Of a stretch of 64,000 bases of DNA, positions 27,801-35,625 are shown one piece after another (positions within the stretch are counted from its first letter, which is position 1; every line of letters begins with the position of its first letter). Below the pieces are notes generated by a model. It ran no database searches. It was not told where the DNA came from and saw nothing but the letters and a program-made list of their open reading frames with translations. The stretch is taken from contig JAFVQP010000070.1 in the NCBI GenBank assembly GCA_017504735.1, positions 25,861 through 89,860 on the forward strand, in the 5' to 3' direction. The stretch is from Clostridia bacterium (lineage in GTDB: Bacteria > Bacillota_A > Clostridia > Christensenellales > Borkfalkiaceae). Both the position numbers and the translations under genes were made by a program.

Positions 27801-28816
27801 TTAATATCCTGCGTGGCAAGGGTCGCTTCACCCAACGTCAAGCCTGTACCGCTACCTTCTTCAAGGGTATATACTCTATTCCAGTTGCCCGCAGGGATTT
27901 CTTTATCGCCGGTAAGAACTAACTGTACAGCATTTGCATTAGAATCAGTGGGAGCTGCAATTTTGCTGATTGTATAGATATCGTATGCTTCGTTTTCCCA
28001 AGCGGAACCATTCCACACAAACGTCGTTTTCGAAACAACGTACTTAACTTTAAGAGTTTTATTGTAGAAGGTACCTTCAATTACGAGAACGTCGCCTTCA
28101 ACAGCCGTCGTACCCAAGCCAACGTACATATTGCTGGGGATCTTGATGTCGCCCATGCTGATTTGGGTGCCGTTAATCGTAATACCCACGCCGCTACCTG
28201 CAAGGAACGTCAACTTTTCAGCCCAAGAACCGTCCGTTACAGCATATTTTTCACCGTCTGCTCTATTGAGATACAGTGCTTTTGCAGTAGTATTCGCGCC
28301 GATAGATACTCTACCGATTTCATAAACTGCGTAATCAATATAATTATCAACCCACTTACCATCTTGGAAATACAACTTACAGTTGTTAAACACCAACTTA
28401 ACGCCAGTATTAGCATTAGAAAGCGCACCGTCAATGGTCAATACGTCGCCTTCTTCAGGCATTCTGCCAAGGGGAACGTAAAGGTCACCAGGCATTTTAA
28501 TACCGGTAAGCGCCGTATCATTCAACAATACGCCAGCACCGCTACCCGTTTCAAGAGAGTACACGTCGATCCAGTTCCCTTTGTCCTTGGGGAGACCATC
28601 GCCTGCAAGGCTATAAATGTTGATTGCCGTAGCCGCGTGCGTACCCGCAACGCCGATCTTCGTTACAGTGTACGTAGTATATTCACCCGTTTCTTCCGCT
28701 TGCACGACTACGTTGTTGCCTACTGCCGTCGTACCTGTAATCACCGCGCCTGCGGCACAAGACGTACATGCGATAGCAAGTAACAAGCCAGCCAGTTTCA
28801 TTTTGTCTTTTTTCAT
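21809..28816 (-). CDS. Giant repetitive surface protein (15 beta repeats, helical region, C-terminal anchor)
   Basis: A 2335-residue protein with a type I signal peptide (about residues 1-40). Residues 45-1912 are about 15 copies of a 110-130 residue module. Each runs: (I/L)GxL, a W or G-W segment, SGxGVxLNG, a Lys-Phe/Met-Pro block, GDVLxIGGTFxN, KYVIEESxF, then WNGTAW. Acidic Pro-Glu linkers separate some modules. I do not recognise the module as a named domain. Residues 1915-2270 are Ala/Glu-rich helical repeats (FIVAR-like in appearance). The tail has GCNSVVG, a hydrophobic helix and GKKKED, matching the anchor of the protein at 20272. Probably a long wall-anchored fibre that binds a glycan or partner cell; this is inference. 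Confidence 0.8.
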   Translation of the reverse strand: MKKDKMKLAGLLLAIACTSCAAGAVITGTTAVGNNVVVQAEETGEYTTYTVTKIGVAGTHAATAINIYSLAGDGLPKDKGNWIDVYSLETGSGAGVLLNDTALTGIKMPGDLYVPLGRMPEEGDVLTIDGALSNANTGVKLVFNNCKLYFQDGKWVDNYIDYAVYEIGRVSIGANTTAKALYLNRADGEKYAVTDGSWAEKLTFLAGSGVGITINGTQISMGDIKIPSNMYVGLGTTAVEGDVLVIEGTFYNKTLKVKYVVSKTTFVWNGSAWENEAYDIYTISKIAAPTDSNANAVQLVLTGDKEIPAGNWNRVYTLEEGSGTGLTLGEATLATQDIKQPGKFYIGLGATAAEGDVLTIDGTYTSKEMARKFVFDNCQIKWNGSAWEEVGEVLPEPEPEPEPEPDPEPEEPEVQYTVSEIGALAVHNNSTGATANTPKATQLYMKLAEGTAPAIPSDGNNGWNTSFVLESGDGWKVNGVSVTTGALLNTNAGFYVDLGQAGVQVGDVLTVSGTFSNETVAAKYVVAESKFIWTGTVWTKYDEPTVYEIGKVAIDGGSSATAVNLKKANGEAFEVTDGTWAEKLYFISGTGAGVTLNGTALKVNDCKIPNNMYLALEGNTAKEGDVLVIGGAFFNGNLKVKYVIEETTFVFDGTAWAAKAEEEPTPDPDVPETEYTEVNIGRLLLKSSSSNAESAHTQRIYMKTDGNSNFVAVEGVDEYEVTYVSGTHVLLNGEACAYNRCRVSANGAQFYLKITVGGEEVGATVGDKVTFGGVFVSEEHKIKYTIEDSDFWWNGTAWQTEEYVDSEEPTPDPEPEEPEVQYTVYELGEMIPHANSVSLNNPRATQLYMKKADGTKLPIEDSTWVAKFALESGDGWKLNDKSVTVGNLVSSNAGLFVDISAAGVQVGDVLTVSGTFTYEAGAAKYVISESKFTWNGAAWEKYVYVEYTTHEVGSLIFMSWTAGNNYIYLGRADGKAFPIPDDGNNGWNAVFTCKSGVGVTLNGTPVKEGGMKFPNSLFINIYTAPNEGDILTVGGTFFNSACAIEYVVTETSFKWDGTTWVLQASETPEEPQGPDFTDYASYTVTKIAGYVAGADGATDVLQLYSLAGDELPKDQGEWDSVYTYAPGASVKLGDTAITATIKMPGDLYVPLGIAAAEGDVFTINGTFYNEAKKIKLVFNNCQMKLTNGKWVSVEGTVTPDPEEPEQPETPVEGTYDLGTLTVQAHSSGATSNVPKATQLYMKSLTLAKLPFTTWNDAFVLESGDGWKLNGEAFTPDQLISADGNLFANLASANVQVGDVITVSGTFAHTTANAKYIIKESKFTWNGTVWENYVDYETQDLGAVKFHDWTVGSNHIYLKTSEAFTTPPDKNNGWTAEFKWKDGVGVTVNDVTCGVVKFPNSMFIALPFAPEVGDILKVGGTFYNESLVWAYTVEESTFMWDGKTWAPVLDYTDYEVGGLTLAGTQNSTSYVDLQQAEGGNFAADGAYKFLGGSGAGIALNGELIETTTVTISGNKFMVSLTPAADEGAVLTIGGKFYNVEAMTQYIVEESSFIYENGVWVVYESNYNEIGLGELKVITDASNEQILYLESKDESVELVDMEGELTCIYGMGLTLNGEAVDGAVMYSIDNSICIELPTMVQDGDVLVIGGKFVSDMDGVLYFVKESKFTWSDTEEAWEGVINYKTVELGKLMLFGNSNTTDLGKADTLHFKAAGKIELNDFYLTLESGIGFTVNGEAREFTIKNLKDGAGYLYFKFGAVENGDIVKIGGTFYNKEFAVKYVIEESTFVWNDSWSVKCEQVNVGPLTMVTRDTTARDLYLIPSDISVLLPVADWEQGTFRLISGKGITVNGVQVDLTNNWKSVGGNTMFVRLTNATDGVENGSIVVIEGLFRSDRYGYEYIFEESSFIYENGSWRNVLDTIKAEKAAALDEYIATFVEADYYESEWALLQSIVADAKVAIAEEISKAKVEALFDNAKAAIDEVATKAEVDANFPQWKEDAKAELESYKDASLYREAEQATIASTIAQAKASIDACTNWADFNLIVTGAKAAMDALWTDAQWTAAEEVVTAAKDTLAGYKAEENYFEAEWAQMQAIIAQAYADIDANIGNTDAIATIVADAQVKMDAVKTSIQVEEEEMAILAAKAELEGYKTESDYNAAEWEVIQGILAKAYAQLDAAMGDSEAIANIMATAKADMDKILKSEEANAKAFADAKDAALEEVQAYAAALDYNLYSDEAMATISDYIDAAMTAIEEVSGIEEIGLFETIVAEMKANIEAVEKLPVEDAPAGDEDSDSSTEPGTLDKIKGAFGCNSVVGLASGVTLMAAAAAVVLGKKKED
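23060..28700 (-). repeat. Array of about 15 coding repeats in the giant protein
   Basis: Each unit is about 330-390 bases and ends with a WNGTAW-like codon block (plus-strand positions near 23075, 23440, 23810, 24150, 24500, 24850, 25240, 25640, 26010, 26430, 26850, 27210, 27670, 28000 and 28365). Units are diverged rather than identical. Confidence 0.75.
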
Positions 28817-28875
28817 CTTTTTTCTCCTTATAAATTTCTATTTATAATTTATAAATTTTCCCTTTATCAACCCTC

Positions 28876-28911
28876 CCCTTGAAGACGCGTGATTTACACA
28901 CGCCTTCAGGG
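28876..28911. other. Hairpin between the short ORF and the giant gene
   Basis: CCCTTGAAGACGCGTG pairs imperfectly with CACGCCTTCAGGG around a seven-base loop. There is no U-tract on either strand. It sits in the 5' leader of the gene at 28816. Confidence 0.5.
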
Positions 28912-28929
28912 AAGATATTTGTTTAATTG

Positions 28930-29067
28930 TTAATACCAGATGCTTTCATCCTTCGGAGCGAAGGGGTCATCCTTGGCATCCTCATATCCATCAAAGGACG
29001 TCCTAATCACGTCTTCTTGGGAAATCATGAGGATCTCTATTTCTAAATCGGTATATACTCTATTCAT
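28930..29067 (-). CDS. Short conserved-looking acidic protein, 45 aa
   Basis: A 45-residue frame starting MNRVYTDLEIEILMISQEDV and ending DDPFAPKDESIWY. The ATG at 29067 is 13 bases after the stop of the giant GH-like protein gene and is preceded by a run of seven G, a plausible ribosome binding site. It is acidic, has no Cys, signal or membrane segment, and has a Ser-Gln-Glu-Asp-Val-Ile-Arg-Thr-Ser centre. From memory, short frames of the form MxxYxxxExExxxxxEDVIxTS occur near surface-protein genes in gut Clostridia; I know of no function. Position and codon use argue for a real gene. Confidence 0.55.
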   Translation of the reverse strand: MNRVYTDLEIEILMISQEDVIRTSFDGYEDAKDDPFAPKDESIWY

Positions 29068-29080
29068 TTGCCCCCCCATT

Positions 29081-32000
29081 TTAAGCTGCTTTCGAAGGTA
29101 AAATGATTACGCCTTCACCAGTCGCCAAGTTTACCGTAAGGGTTTTGCCTGTTACAGCTACCGTTTCCGCTACACCGCCACGATAGATAACCACTTCCGT
29201 CACGTTGGTGTCAAACGTCAAGGTAATCGTTTGCGCCCTATCGCTCTCGTGAGAGTTGTAGTTACACAAAACGTAACCTTCGTTGCCGTTCTCATCTTCC
29301 ATAACACCCATAAGATAGTTCCAATCCGTCTTATTCGTTTTTACGGAAGCGAGATGTTTCGTGTCGCTTGCAGAAAGTTCGTATTCGCCAAGCTGACCCA
29401 TTACCATTTCAAACGCCTTATAGTCGTTATCCTTGGTGATTTCCCAGCTACCGATTGAGTAAGCATTGTCGGTCCCTGCGCCGAGGATAATACCTTTCCA
29501 GCTAAATGCGTTATATACTTTACCGATTGCCGTCAATTCCGCATTGATATTCTTAAACGCATTATATTTTTCCTCATTCGTAGCAGTACCATTTACGTCT
29601 ACCGCTGTATCACTTTCACCATGACCGTTGGGCGAGTAAACGTACCAGGACATAGAATCTACACCAAACGCCATCGCCGCATACGCCTGCATACGAAGCT
29701 CCGCTTCGCTGGGCATTCTTTCCTTGTCAGCATTTCCGCTCTCTACAAAGCCGTAGGATTGCAAGATTACGTGTGCGTGCGCATCGTTTTCCAAAGCAAC
29801 TGTCTTCAACGTACCGATGTCGTAAAGGAAGCTTTTATACACCGTCCCATTCGCCAAAATAGGATAGGTGTCAATCGACAGCCATTTCGTACCGCTCACC
29901 TTAGAAAGTACTACGTCGCAATATTTTTGCAAATATGCCTTATACGCAGCCTTATCAGGCGTGTTGCCGCCAAAAATACTTGCATACGAGGGAAGGAGGT
30001 TGCCCATAAAGATTACGTCCGTACCTGCATATGCTGCCTCGAACGCCGCTACTTGCGTAGCAATCGTATCAATCGATGCAACACTAGGTTCGTCCCAAGC
30101 AAGGAAGCCCATAAAACCTTCGCAATCGGAGAAATCGGGATAACCCGTCTCTTTAAAGTTGTTGTTAAAGCTATTGCCGCCGTTATTTTGGAAGGCAAAC
30201 GTTCCGATACCTTGCGACCAGAAGAAGTCGATGATTTGACGGGTACTTTCAATCTTCGCAGCCGTGTTCATCGACAAAATGTTTGCCCCCGTCAAGCCGA
30301 TAACCTTAATGCCTGCTTCTTTCATGGTATTTGCAACAGCAATATTTGCATCGTTCATGTAGTTGTTGGTAGGGTCAAGTTTAGGGAAGTTCCATGCGAT
30401 GATAGGCATTGCGTTTGCTTCATACGCATTATAATTCATCAACTTGATTGCTTCCGTACCGATGTAAGCATCTACAACTGCCTTTTGAACATCCGTCAAG
30501 CTGTTATAACGAAGAATCGTTTCATCAGCAGGTTCGCTTGTATCCGCCTTGAATGCTTTTGCGATGATACGGATAGAACGTACGTTAGCGTCGTTGTCGA
30601 ACGGTGTATAAATCGTCCATACTTCGCCGCCGGCAAAGGTAATTTCCATATATGCGCGGCCGGCAAACAATCTACCGTAGTTTTCTTCGTATATCTTTTG
30701 CATTGCGCCACGGAAAACAACGTATCCATCTACCGCTTCCATCGGCGTGCTTTCAATCTTCAAAATTTCGTCCGCTGCAGGATCAAAATCTTCCAAATTC
30801 GGCTTTTGGTTGTATGCAAGATAATCGTAAGGGATAATCAACGTACCGTAATCAATGCTTTCAATGCCGTATTGACCAAGCAATGCATCAACATCCGCTT
30901 TGTTGAATTGGCTAGTGAAACGGATACCCGACTTTTCAGCCGTCTTGCCGATACGCATTGCTGCGCCGTCTTGCGTCGTGAAGTCAATTTCCACCGCCGT
31001 AAACGTCATCGCCTCATCTACGATAAATTCCGTACCAGGTGCATACAATACACCGTCATATGCCCAACCGATAAAGGTCTTTAAGCCCTTACCTGCTGCA
31101 AGTTCGTAAGCATCGTTCTTCTTAACCTTTTCTACGTGCGTACCAGCCGACGAAAGGTACGTTACCTTAATACCATCAGGATCGGTAAGCGTCGTCTTCG
31201 CGATTGCCTGAGCGTAAATACTGATATGGTTGGTAAAGCCAGTCGTTTCATAATCCTTAAAGTAATCGGCCGTAGCAAATTGAGAATCGACCATCATCGT
31301 CGATAATACCATCGCCTCGTTTACGCTTACGTACGTCCAAAGTCTGCCGTCCTTCATACTGATTGCACCGATTTCAATCACGTAATCAGTATTACTTGCC
31401 AATGCGTAGCTTTGCGTTTGCCAAAGATGCTGAATATATATTCTACCATCTCTAAGGTCAAAGGTGATACCTTGCCATTCAGCGCCGCGGAGACGGAAAC
31501 GAAGGTTTGCGCCAGCCAACGCCGTATCAGCACAGTTGTATCCGAAACGAACCACAACCGACTTCGTCGTGTTGCCTACGCTCGGAGCAAAGCTATGTGT
31601 AACTTGGCTTACCGTGCCTTCCATCGTCAATTCTTCACCCAAGCCGATATCTTGAATGGTGATGATATCGTACGCTTCTAAGCGATTGTTCGTTACATAG
31701 TTTACCCAGAACGAACCGTTCCACATAAAAGAGCTTTCCGTAATCACGTATTTCGCCGATACGTCCGCGCTCTTATACGTACCGCCAATCGTAAGCACGT
31801 CGCCTACTTTTACGCCTGCATTGTTAAGCTGTAAGAATAAACCGCTGTTCGTGCTTTCCAAATCGATAATGGTAATCCATTCGCCGTTCAAAAGAACACC
31901 AATACCGCTTTGATAAGCAAATTCAGTATTCCAGGTAGTATCAGGGAAAGGCAATGCATTGCCGTCTGCTTTCTTCAAATACAACTGCGTTGCTCTTGCA

Positions 32001-35000
32001 CCGCCTGCTACCGTTGCGCTGGGAGAAGCCACCAACATTTCGCCAAGCTCATGCACCTCATATGCGGAAGAGTCTACTTCTACCCATTCCATACTATCCC
32101 AGTAAAGGGTCGTTTCAGGAACAACGTATTTCACCATAAGTTCTTCGTTGTAGAAGGTACCGCCGATTACGAGCTTATCGCCTTGCGCGGGCGCGCTCGA
32201 CAATTCAATAACTACTGCACAAGGGAATTTCACCGTTGCTTCAGCCGCCGCGTCATTGATCATAACGCCTGCGCCGCTTTCAAGGGTAAATATTGCCATA
32301 TCGCTATCCGCGATCGCTGCGCCGTTTGCGCTTACCAAGTAAACGTACTTGTTTTCACCATCTACTTTTTGGAATTTCAATGCGCCAAGGGTATGTACCG
32401 TGTACATTACGGGAGGTTCCGTAGCCCAAGCCGTGCCGTCCCAATAAAGGGTCGTTTCGGAAATCACGAACTTCAACGCCGTTTCTGCATTCGCGAACGT
32501 ACCGCTAATCGTCAATTTGTCGCCCAAGTTCGGTGCGCTTGTAAATTCAATAAAGCATTGGCTAGGGAACTTCACAGTTGCGCCAACCGCCACGTCGTTC
32601 ATCTTAACGCCTGCGCCATCAATACAGGTATATGCTTTCCATGCTGGATCGCTAGGGATTTCACCGCTTGTCGGGTTAAGATATACAAATTTGTTTTCGT
32701 TTTCTACCTTGTCAAAGGTTAAAGTGCCAAGCTCAATCGTCGTGTAATTGATAACCTTTTCCCAAGTTGTGCCGTTCCACATAAACGTGGTTTCGGGAAT
32801 TACGTATTGTACTGCGCAACCCGTGTTGTAGAACGTACCCGCAATCGTTACTTTTTCGCCTTCTGCAGGTGCTTTGCCGAGGTTGATGAACATCGAACCA
32901 GGGAATTTAACGTTGGTATATTTAATCTTCGTTTCGCCAAACATAACGCCTGCGCCGTCTTTGTTAAAGAAGGACGCCGTCCAACCATTGTTGCCATCAA
33001 CAGGTTTTTCCCATTCGCCAACAGGGGTAAGGTAAAGATAGTTATTTGCAGCATCCCAGCTATTGAGAGTCAAACCGCTGAACGTATAGGTCGCATATTC
33101 TACATAATCTTCCCAAGCCGTGCCGTTCCAAACAAACTTGCTTTCGTCGATAACGTATTTTGCAAGTGCCGTTGCATGTACAAACGTACCGCTTACGGAA
33201 AGAACGTCGCCTTTTTGTACGTTTGCAGCCGTAAGATCAACAAACAAGCCTGCATTCGAGCTTACCAAATTACCAACCGTTACAGGATTGCCATTAAGCG
33301 TCCAACCTGCGCCGCTTTCTAAATTAAAGATATCGCTCCAAGTTTGGAAAGGCAACGTAGTTGCACTGCTCATATAAATCTGCGTTGCTCTCGGAACGTT
33401 CGTCGTTGCGCCTGTGCTGTTGCCATTTACTTTCAAAACACCAAGCTCTGTAATCTCATATTCCACAACGGGAGGCTCATAGCTGTCCACCCAAGCCGTG
33501 CCGTCCCAGTACAACTTGCAGTTGTCGAAGACGAACTTACGCGCCAAGGCTTCGTTGTAGAAGGTACCGTCAATCGTCAATACGTCGCCTGCAACAGCCG
33601 TCGTACCCAAAGCGATATAGAATCTATTGCCAGGCATTTTAATATCGTTCATACCAATCGCGGTATCGTTCAGCTTCACGCCCTCGCCGCTGCCTGCTTC
33701 AAAAGTATATTTGTTATCCCAATCACCGCTGGGAATTTCCTTATCCGCCGTCATCGTTACCTGAACAGCCGTTGCGGAGCAATCCGTATTGCCCGTAATC
33801 TTCGTTACCGTATAGGTGTCATAATAGAGTTCCCAAGCCGTACCGTTATAGATAAACTTGCTTTCTGCAATCACGTAATTAGCTGCAACGGTGCCGTTGT
33901 TAAAATAGAACGTACCGCCGATAACAAGTTCATCCCCTTCAACCGCCGTTGCGCCTAAACCAACGTAGATATTGTTGGGCAGCTTGATATCATTCATCTT
34001 GAATTTCGCAGTACCAACAGGATTTTCGATTTGCGCACCATTCAAGGTAACGCCTACGCCCGTACCTGTAATAAAGCGCATCTTAGCACTCCAAGTGCCA
34101 TCTTTTACTTCAAACGCTTCGCTGTTTGCTTTTTTAAAGTTTACTGTCGTTGCAGAGCTACCTGCATCAATTGCAACCTTACCAATGTTATAGGTGGTAG
34201 GCTCAATGTAATTTTCCCAAACCAAACCCGTCCAAATGAACTTGCTTTCTTCAATCACGTATTTTGCATGTTCCGTTGTATGTACAAACGTACCGCTTAC
34301 GGAAAGAACGTCGCCCACTTGTACGCCTGCACTCGCAAGGCTTACGTACAAATTACCATCAGCACTGACAAGTTGACCAGTTGTTACATCATTACCGTTC
34401 AGCTTAAAGCCGTCGCCGCTTTCTAAATTGAATTTATCACTCCAAGTTGTGAAAGGCAACGTAATACTGCTCTTCATATAGAGTGCCGTTGCGCTTGGTT
34501 TATTCGTAGTCGTACTAGCACTGTGACCATGTACCTTCAAAGTGCCAACCTCTGTAACCGTTTCCCAAGCCGTACCGTTATAATGGAACTCAGCTTCGTT
34601 TATTTTATATTCTTTCTCAACGCTTGCGTTGTAGTAGGTACCGCCAACGCACAAGATATCGCCCACTTGAGGCGCCGTTGCAAATTCAATAAAGAAGCTA
34701 CCAGGGAATTTAACCTTAGCATTCGATACCGTTTCCCCGTTTATGGTAACACCGACGCCGTCTTTCCAAGAGAATACTGCATCCCAGCCACTATTCCAGG
34801 TAGTAGTATCAAAGCCATCAGTAGATACGGGCGTAAAATAAACAAATTTATTGTCCGTGCCACCTACTTGCTTGAATTTCACATCACCAATATTATACGT
34901 GGTATACTCTACTAACTCAACCGTAATGCTGTCGATATACAAATGCGAAGCCGCCGTCTTATCGCGGAGACCCAAATCGATTGCATTTAAATAACCGTCC

Positions 35001-35518
35001 GCATCCGTCATATCTGAAATAGAACCGCTTGTCAAAGGTACGTCGCACCAAGTTGACAAATCGTAAGTGCCTACGCCATATTGTCTTTGGTTGGCAACTA
35101 CAGCGCCGATTGTTCTAAATTCATCACCCGCACTGTTGAAATTATCAACCCAAGCTCTGACAACGATGCTCACAACGTCCTCCGCAAGGATTTTTGAATT
35201 GCTAAAATCCACCGTAACAAAGTCGTAACCATCGGAGCCACTACTATGATAAATTTCAAGAACTGACCCCGAATAGCCGTCAGGCAACGTCGATTGCGCA
35301 GCAGTACCGTCAATAACCGTATATCCGCCCGTTGTTTTGCTTGACGTTGCCAGTGCGAATTGACCATTGTTGGTAAATTCCGCCGTAAGTTCTTCCGTTG
35401 TTGCCGCGTTTGCAACGACGTTGTTCGATTTATTCATCGAAACGCCTATGCCGATACACGCCAAGCAACAACACGCTGCCATTAACACTGCTGTTAATTT
35501 TGCCTTAATTTTGCTCAT
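29081..35518 (-). CDS. Giant secreted protein: nine beta repeats plus C-terminal TIM-barrel domain
   Basis: A 2145-residue protein with a type I signal peptide (cleavage near VVANA, about residue 38). Residues 45-200 form a carbohydrate-binding-like sandwich. Residues 205-1280 hold about nine copies of the same module as in the gene at 21809 (ending WNGTAW or YWDGTAW). Residues 1286-1420 look like a lectin-type jelly roll (RFRLRGAEWQGITFDLRDGRIYIQ). Then come a small GWAYDGVLYAPGTEF domain and a 160-residue domain starting MRIGKTAEKSGIRFTSQF. Residues 1705-2010 resemble a glycoside-hydrolase TIM barrel (IIAWNFPKLD, FMGFLAWDEPSVASID, WLSIDTYP, SMSWYVYSP); the Glu in LAWDEPS is a candidate acid. 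The last 130 residues are a beta domain. There is no anchor, so it may be shed or held by its repeats. Confidence 0.8.
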   Translation of the reverse strand: MSKIKAKLTAVLMAACCCLACIGIGVSMNKSNNVVANAATTEELTAEFTNNGQFALATSSKTTGGYTVIDGTAAQSTLPDGYSGSVLEIYHSSGSDGYDFVTVDFSNSKILAEDVVSIVVRAWVDNFNSAGDEFRTIGAVVANQRQYGVGTYDLSTWCDVPLTSGSISDMTDADGYLNAIDLGLRDKTAASHLYIDSITVELVEYTTYNIGDVKFKQVGGTDNKFVYFTPVSTDGFDTTTWNSGWDAVFSWKDGVGVTINGETVSNAKVKFPGSFFIEFATAPQVGDILCVGGTYYNASVEKEYKINEAEFHYNGTAWETVTEVGTLKVHGHSASTTTNKPSATALYMKSSITLPFTTWSDKFNLESGDGFKLNGNDVTTGQLVSADGNLYVSLASAGVQVGDVLSVSGTFVHTTEHAKYVIEESKFIWTGLVWENYIEPTTYNIGKVAIDAGSSATTVNFKKANSEAFEVKDGTWSAKMRFITGTGVGVTLNGAQIENPVGTAKFKMNDIKLPNNIYVGLGATAVEGDELVIGGTFYFNNGTVAANYVIAESKFIYNGTAWELYYDTYTVTKITGNTDCSATAVQVTMTADKEIPSGDWDNKYTFEAGSGEGVKLNDTAIGMNDIKMPGNRFYIALGTTAVAGDVLTIDGTFYNEALARKFVFDNCKLYWDGTAWVDSYEPPVVEYEITELGVLKVNGNSTGATTNVPRATQIYMSSATTLPFQTWSDIFNLESGAGWTLNGNPVTVGNLVSSNAGLFVDLTAANVQKGDVLSVSGTFVHATALAKYVIDESKFVWNGTAWEDYVEYATYTFSGLTLNSWDAANNYLYLTPVGEWEKPVDGNNGWTASFFNKDGAGVMFGETKIKYTNVKFPGSMFINLGKAPAEGEKVTIAGTFYNTGCAVQYVIPETTFMWNGTTWEKVINYTTIELGTLTFDKVENENKFVYLNPTSGEIPSDPAWKAYTCIDGAGVKMNDVAVGATVKFPSQCFIEFTSAPNLGDKLTISGTFANAETALKFVISETTLYWDGTAWATEPPVMYTVHTLGALKFQKVDGENKYVYLVSANGAAIADSDMAIFTLESGAGVMINDAAAEATVKFPCAVVIELSSAPAQGDKLVIGGTFYNEELMVKYVVPETTLYWDSMEWVEVDSSAYEVHELGEMLVASPSATVAGGARATQLYLKKADGNALPFPDTTWNTEFAYQSGIGVLLNGEWITIIDLESTNSGLFLQLNNAGVKVGDVLTIGGTYKSADVSAKYVITESSFMWNGSFWVNYVTNNRLEAYDIITIQDIGLGEELTMEGTVSQVTHSFAPSVGNTTKSVVVRFGYNCADTALAGANLRFRLRGAEWQGITFDLRDGRIYIQHLWQTQSYALASNTDYVIEIGAISMKDGRLWTYVSVNEAMVLSTMMVDSQFATADYFKDYETTGFTNHISIYAQAIAKTTLTDPDGIKVTYLSSAGTHVEKVKKNDAYELAAGKGLKTFIGWAYDGVLYAPGTEFIVDEAMTFTAVEIDFTTQDGAAMRIGKTAEKSGIRFTSQFNKADVDALLGQYGIESIDYGTLIIPYDYLAYNQKPNLEDFDPAADEILKIESTPMEAVDGYVVFRGAMQKIYEENYGRLFAGRAYMEITFAGGEVWTIYTPFDNDANVRSIRIIAKAFKADTSEPADETILRYNSLTDVQKAVVDAYIGTEAIKLMNYNAYEANAMPIIAWNFPKLDPTNNYMNDANIAVANTMKEAGIKVIGLTGANILSMNTAAKIESTRQIIDFFWSQGIGTFAFQNNGGNSFNNNFKETGYPDFSDCEGFMGFLAWDEPSVASIDTIATQVAAFEAAYAGTDVIFMGNLLPSYASIFGGNTPDKAAYKAYLQKYCDVVLSKVSGTKWLSIDTYPILANGTVYKSFLYDIGTLKTVALENDAHAHVILQSYGFVESGNADKERMPSEAELRMQAYAAMAFGVDSMSWYVYSPNGHGESDTAVDVNGTATNEEKYNAFKNINAELTAIGKVYNAFSWKGIILGAGTDNAYSIGSWEITKDNDYKAFEMVMGQLGEYELSASDTKHLASVKTNKTDWNYLMGVMEDENGNEGYVLCNYNSHESDRAQTITLTFDTNVTEVVIYRGGVAETVAVTGKTLTVNLATGEGVIILPSKAA
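31680..34910 (-). repeat. Array of about nine coding repeats
   Basis: Units of about 330-380 bases encoding the module shared with the 2335-residue protein; unit ends lie near plus-strand 31720, 32090, 32430, 32770, 33115, 33500, 33835, 34220 and 34570. Confidence 0.75.
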
Positions 35519-35575
35519 TTTTACCTCCTATATCATAAAAACATAATGTTTTTAATTTTTTCTTGTTAATGTTTT

Positions 35576-35613
35576 TTTACTGTACAAAGTACAGTAAATA
35601 GCCCGCGGGCTAT
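35576..35613. repeat. Tandem double hairpin, copy 1
   Basis: A perfect 10-3-10 palindrome (35576-35598, TTTACTGTAC stem) runs directly into a second one (35598-35613, ATAGCCCGCGGGCTAT). It lies 13 bases beyond the stop of the GH37 gene. The same arrangement, with shared TACAGYAAATAGCCC, recurs at 40713-40749. Confidence 0.7.
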
Positions 35614-35625
35614 ACATTTTTTATT

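Noticed and set aside
23060..28700. Tandem DNA repeats as an assembly artefact
   Set aside because: Units are diverged in sequence and differ in length, so they are genuine coding repeats rather than collapsed or duplicated reads.
20272..28816. LPXTG sortase signals
   Set aside because: Neither anchored protein has LPXTG or a close variant; the tails contain G-C-x-S instead, and no sortase gene is present.
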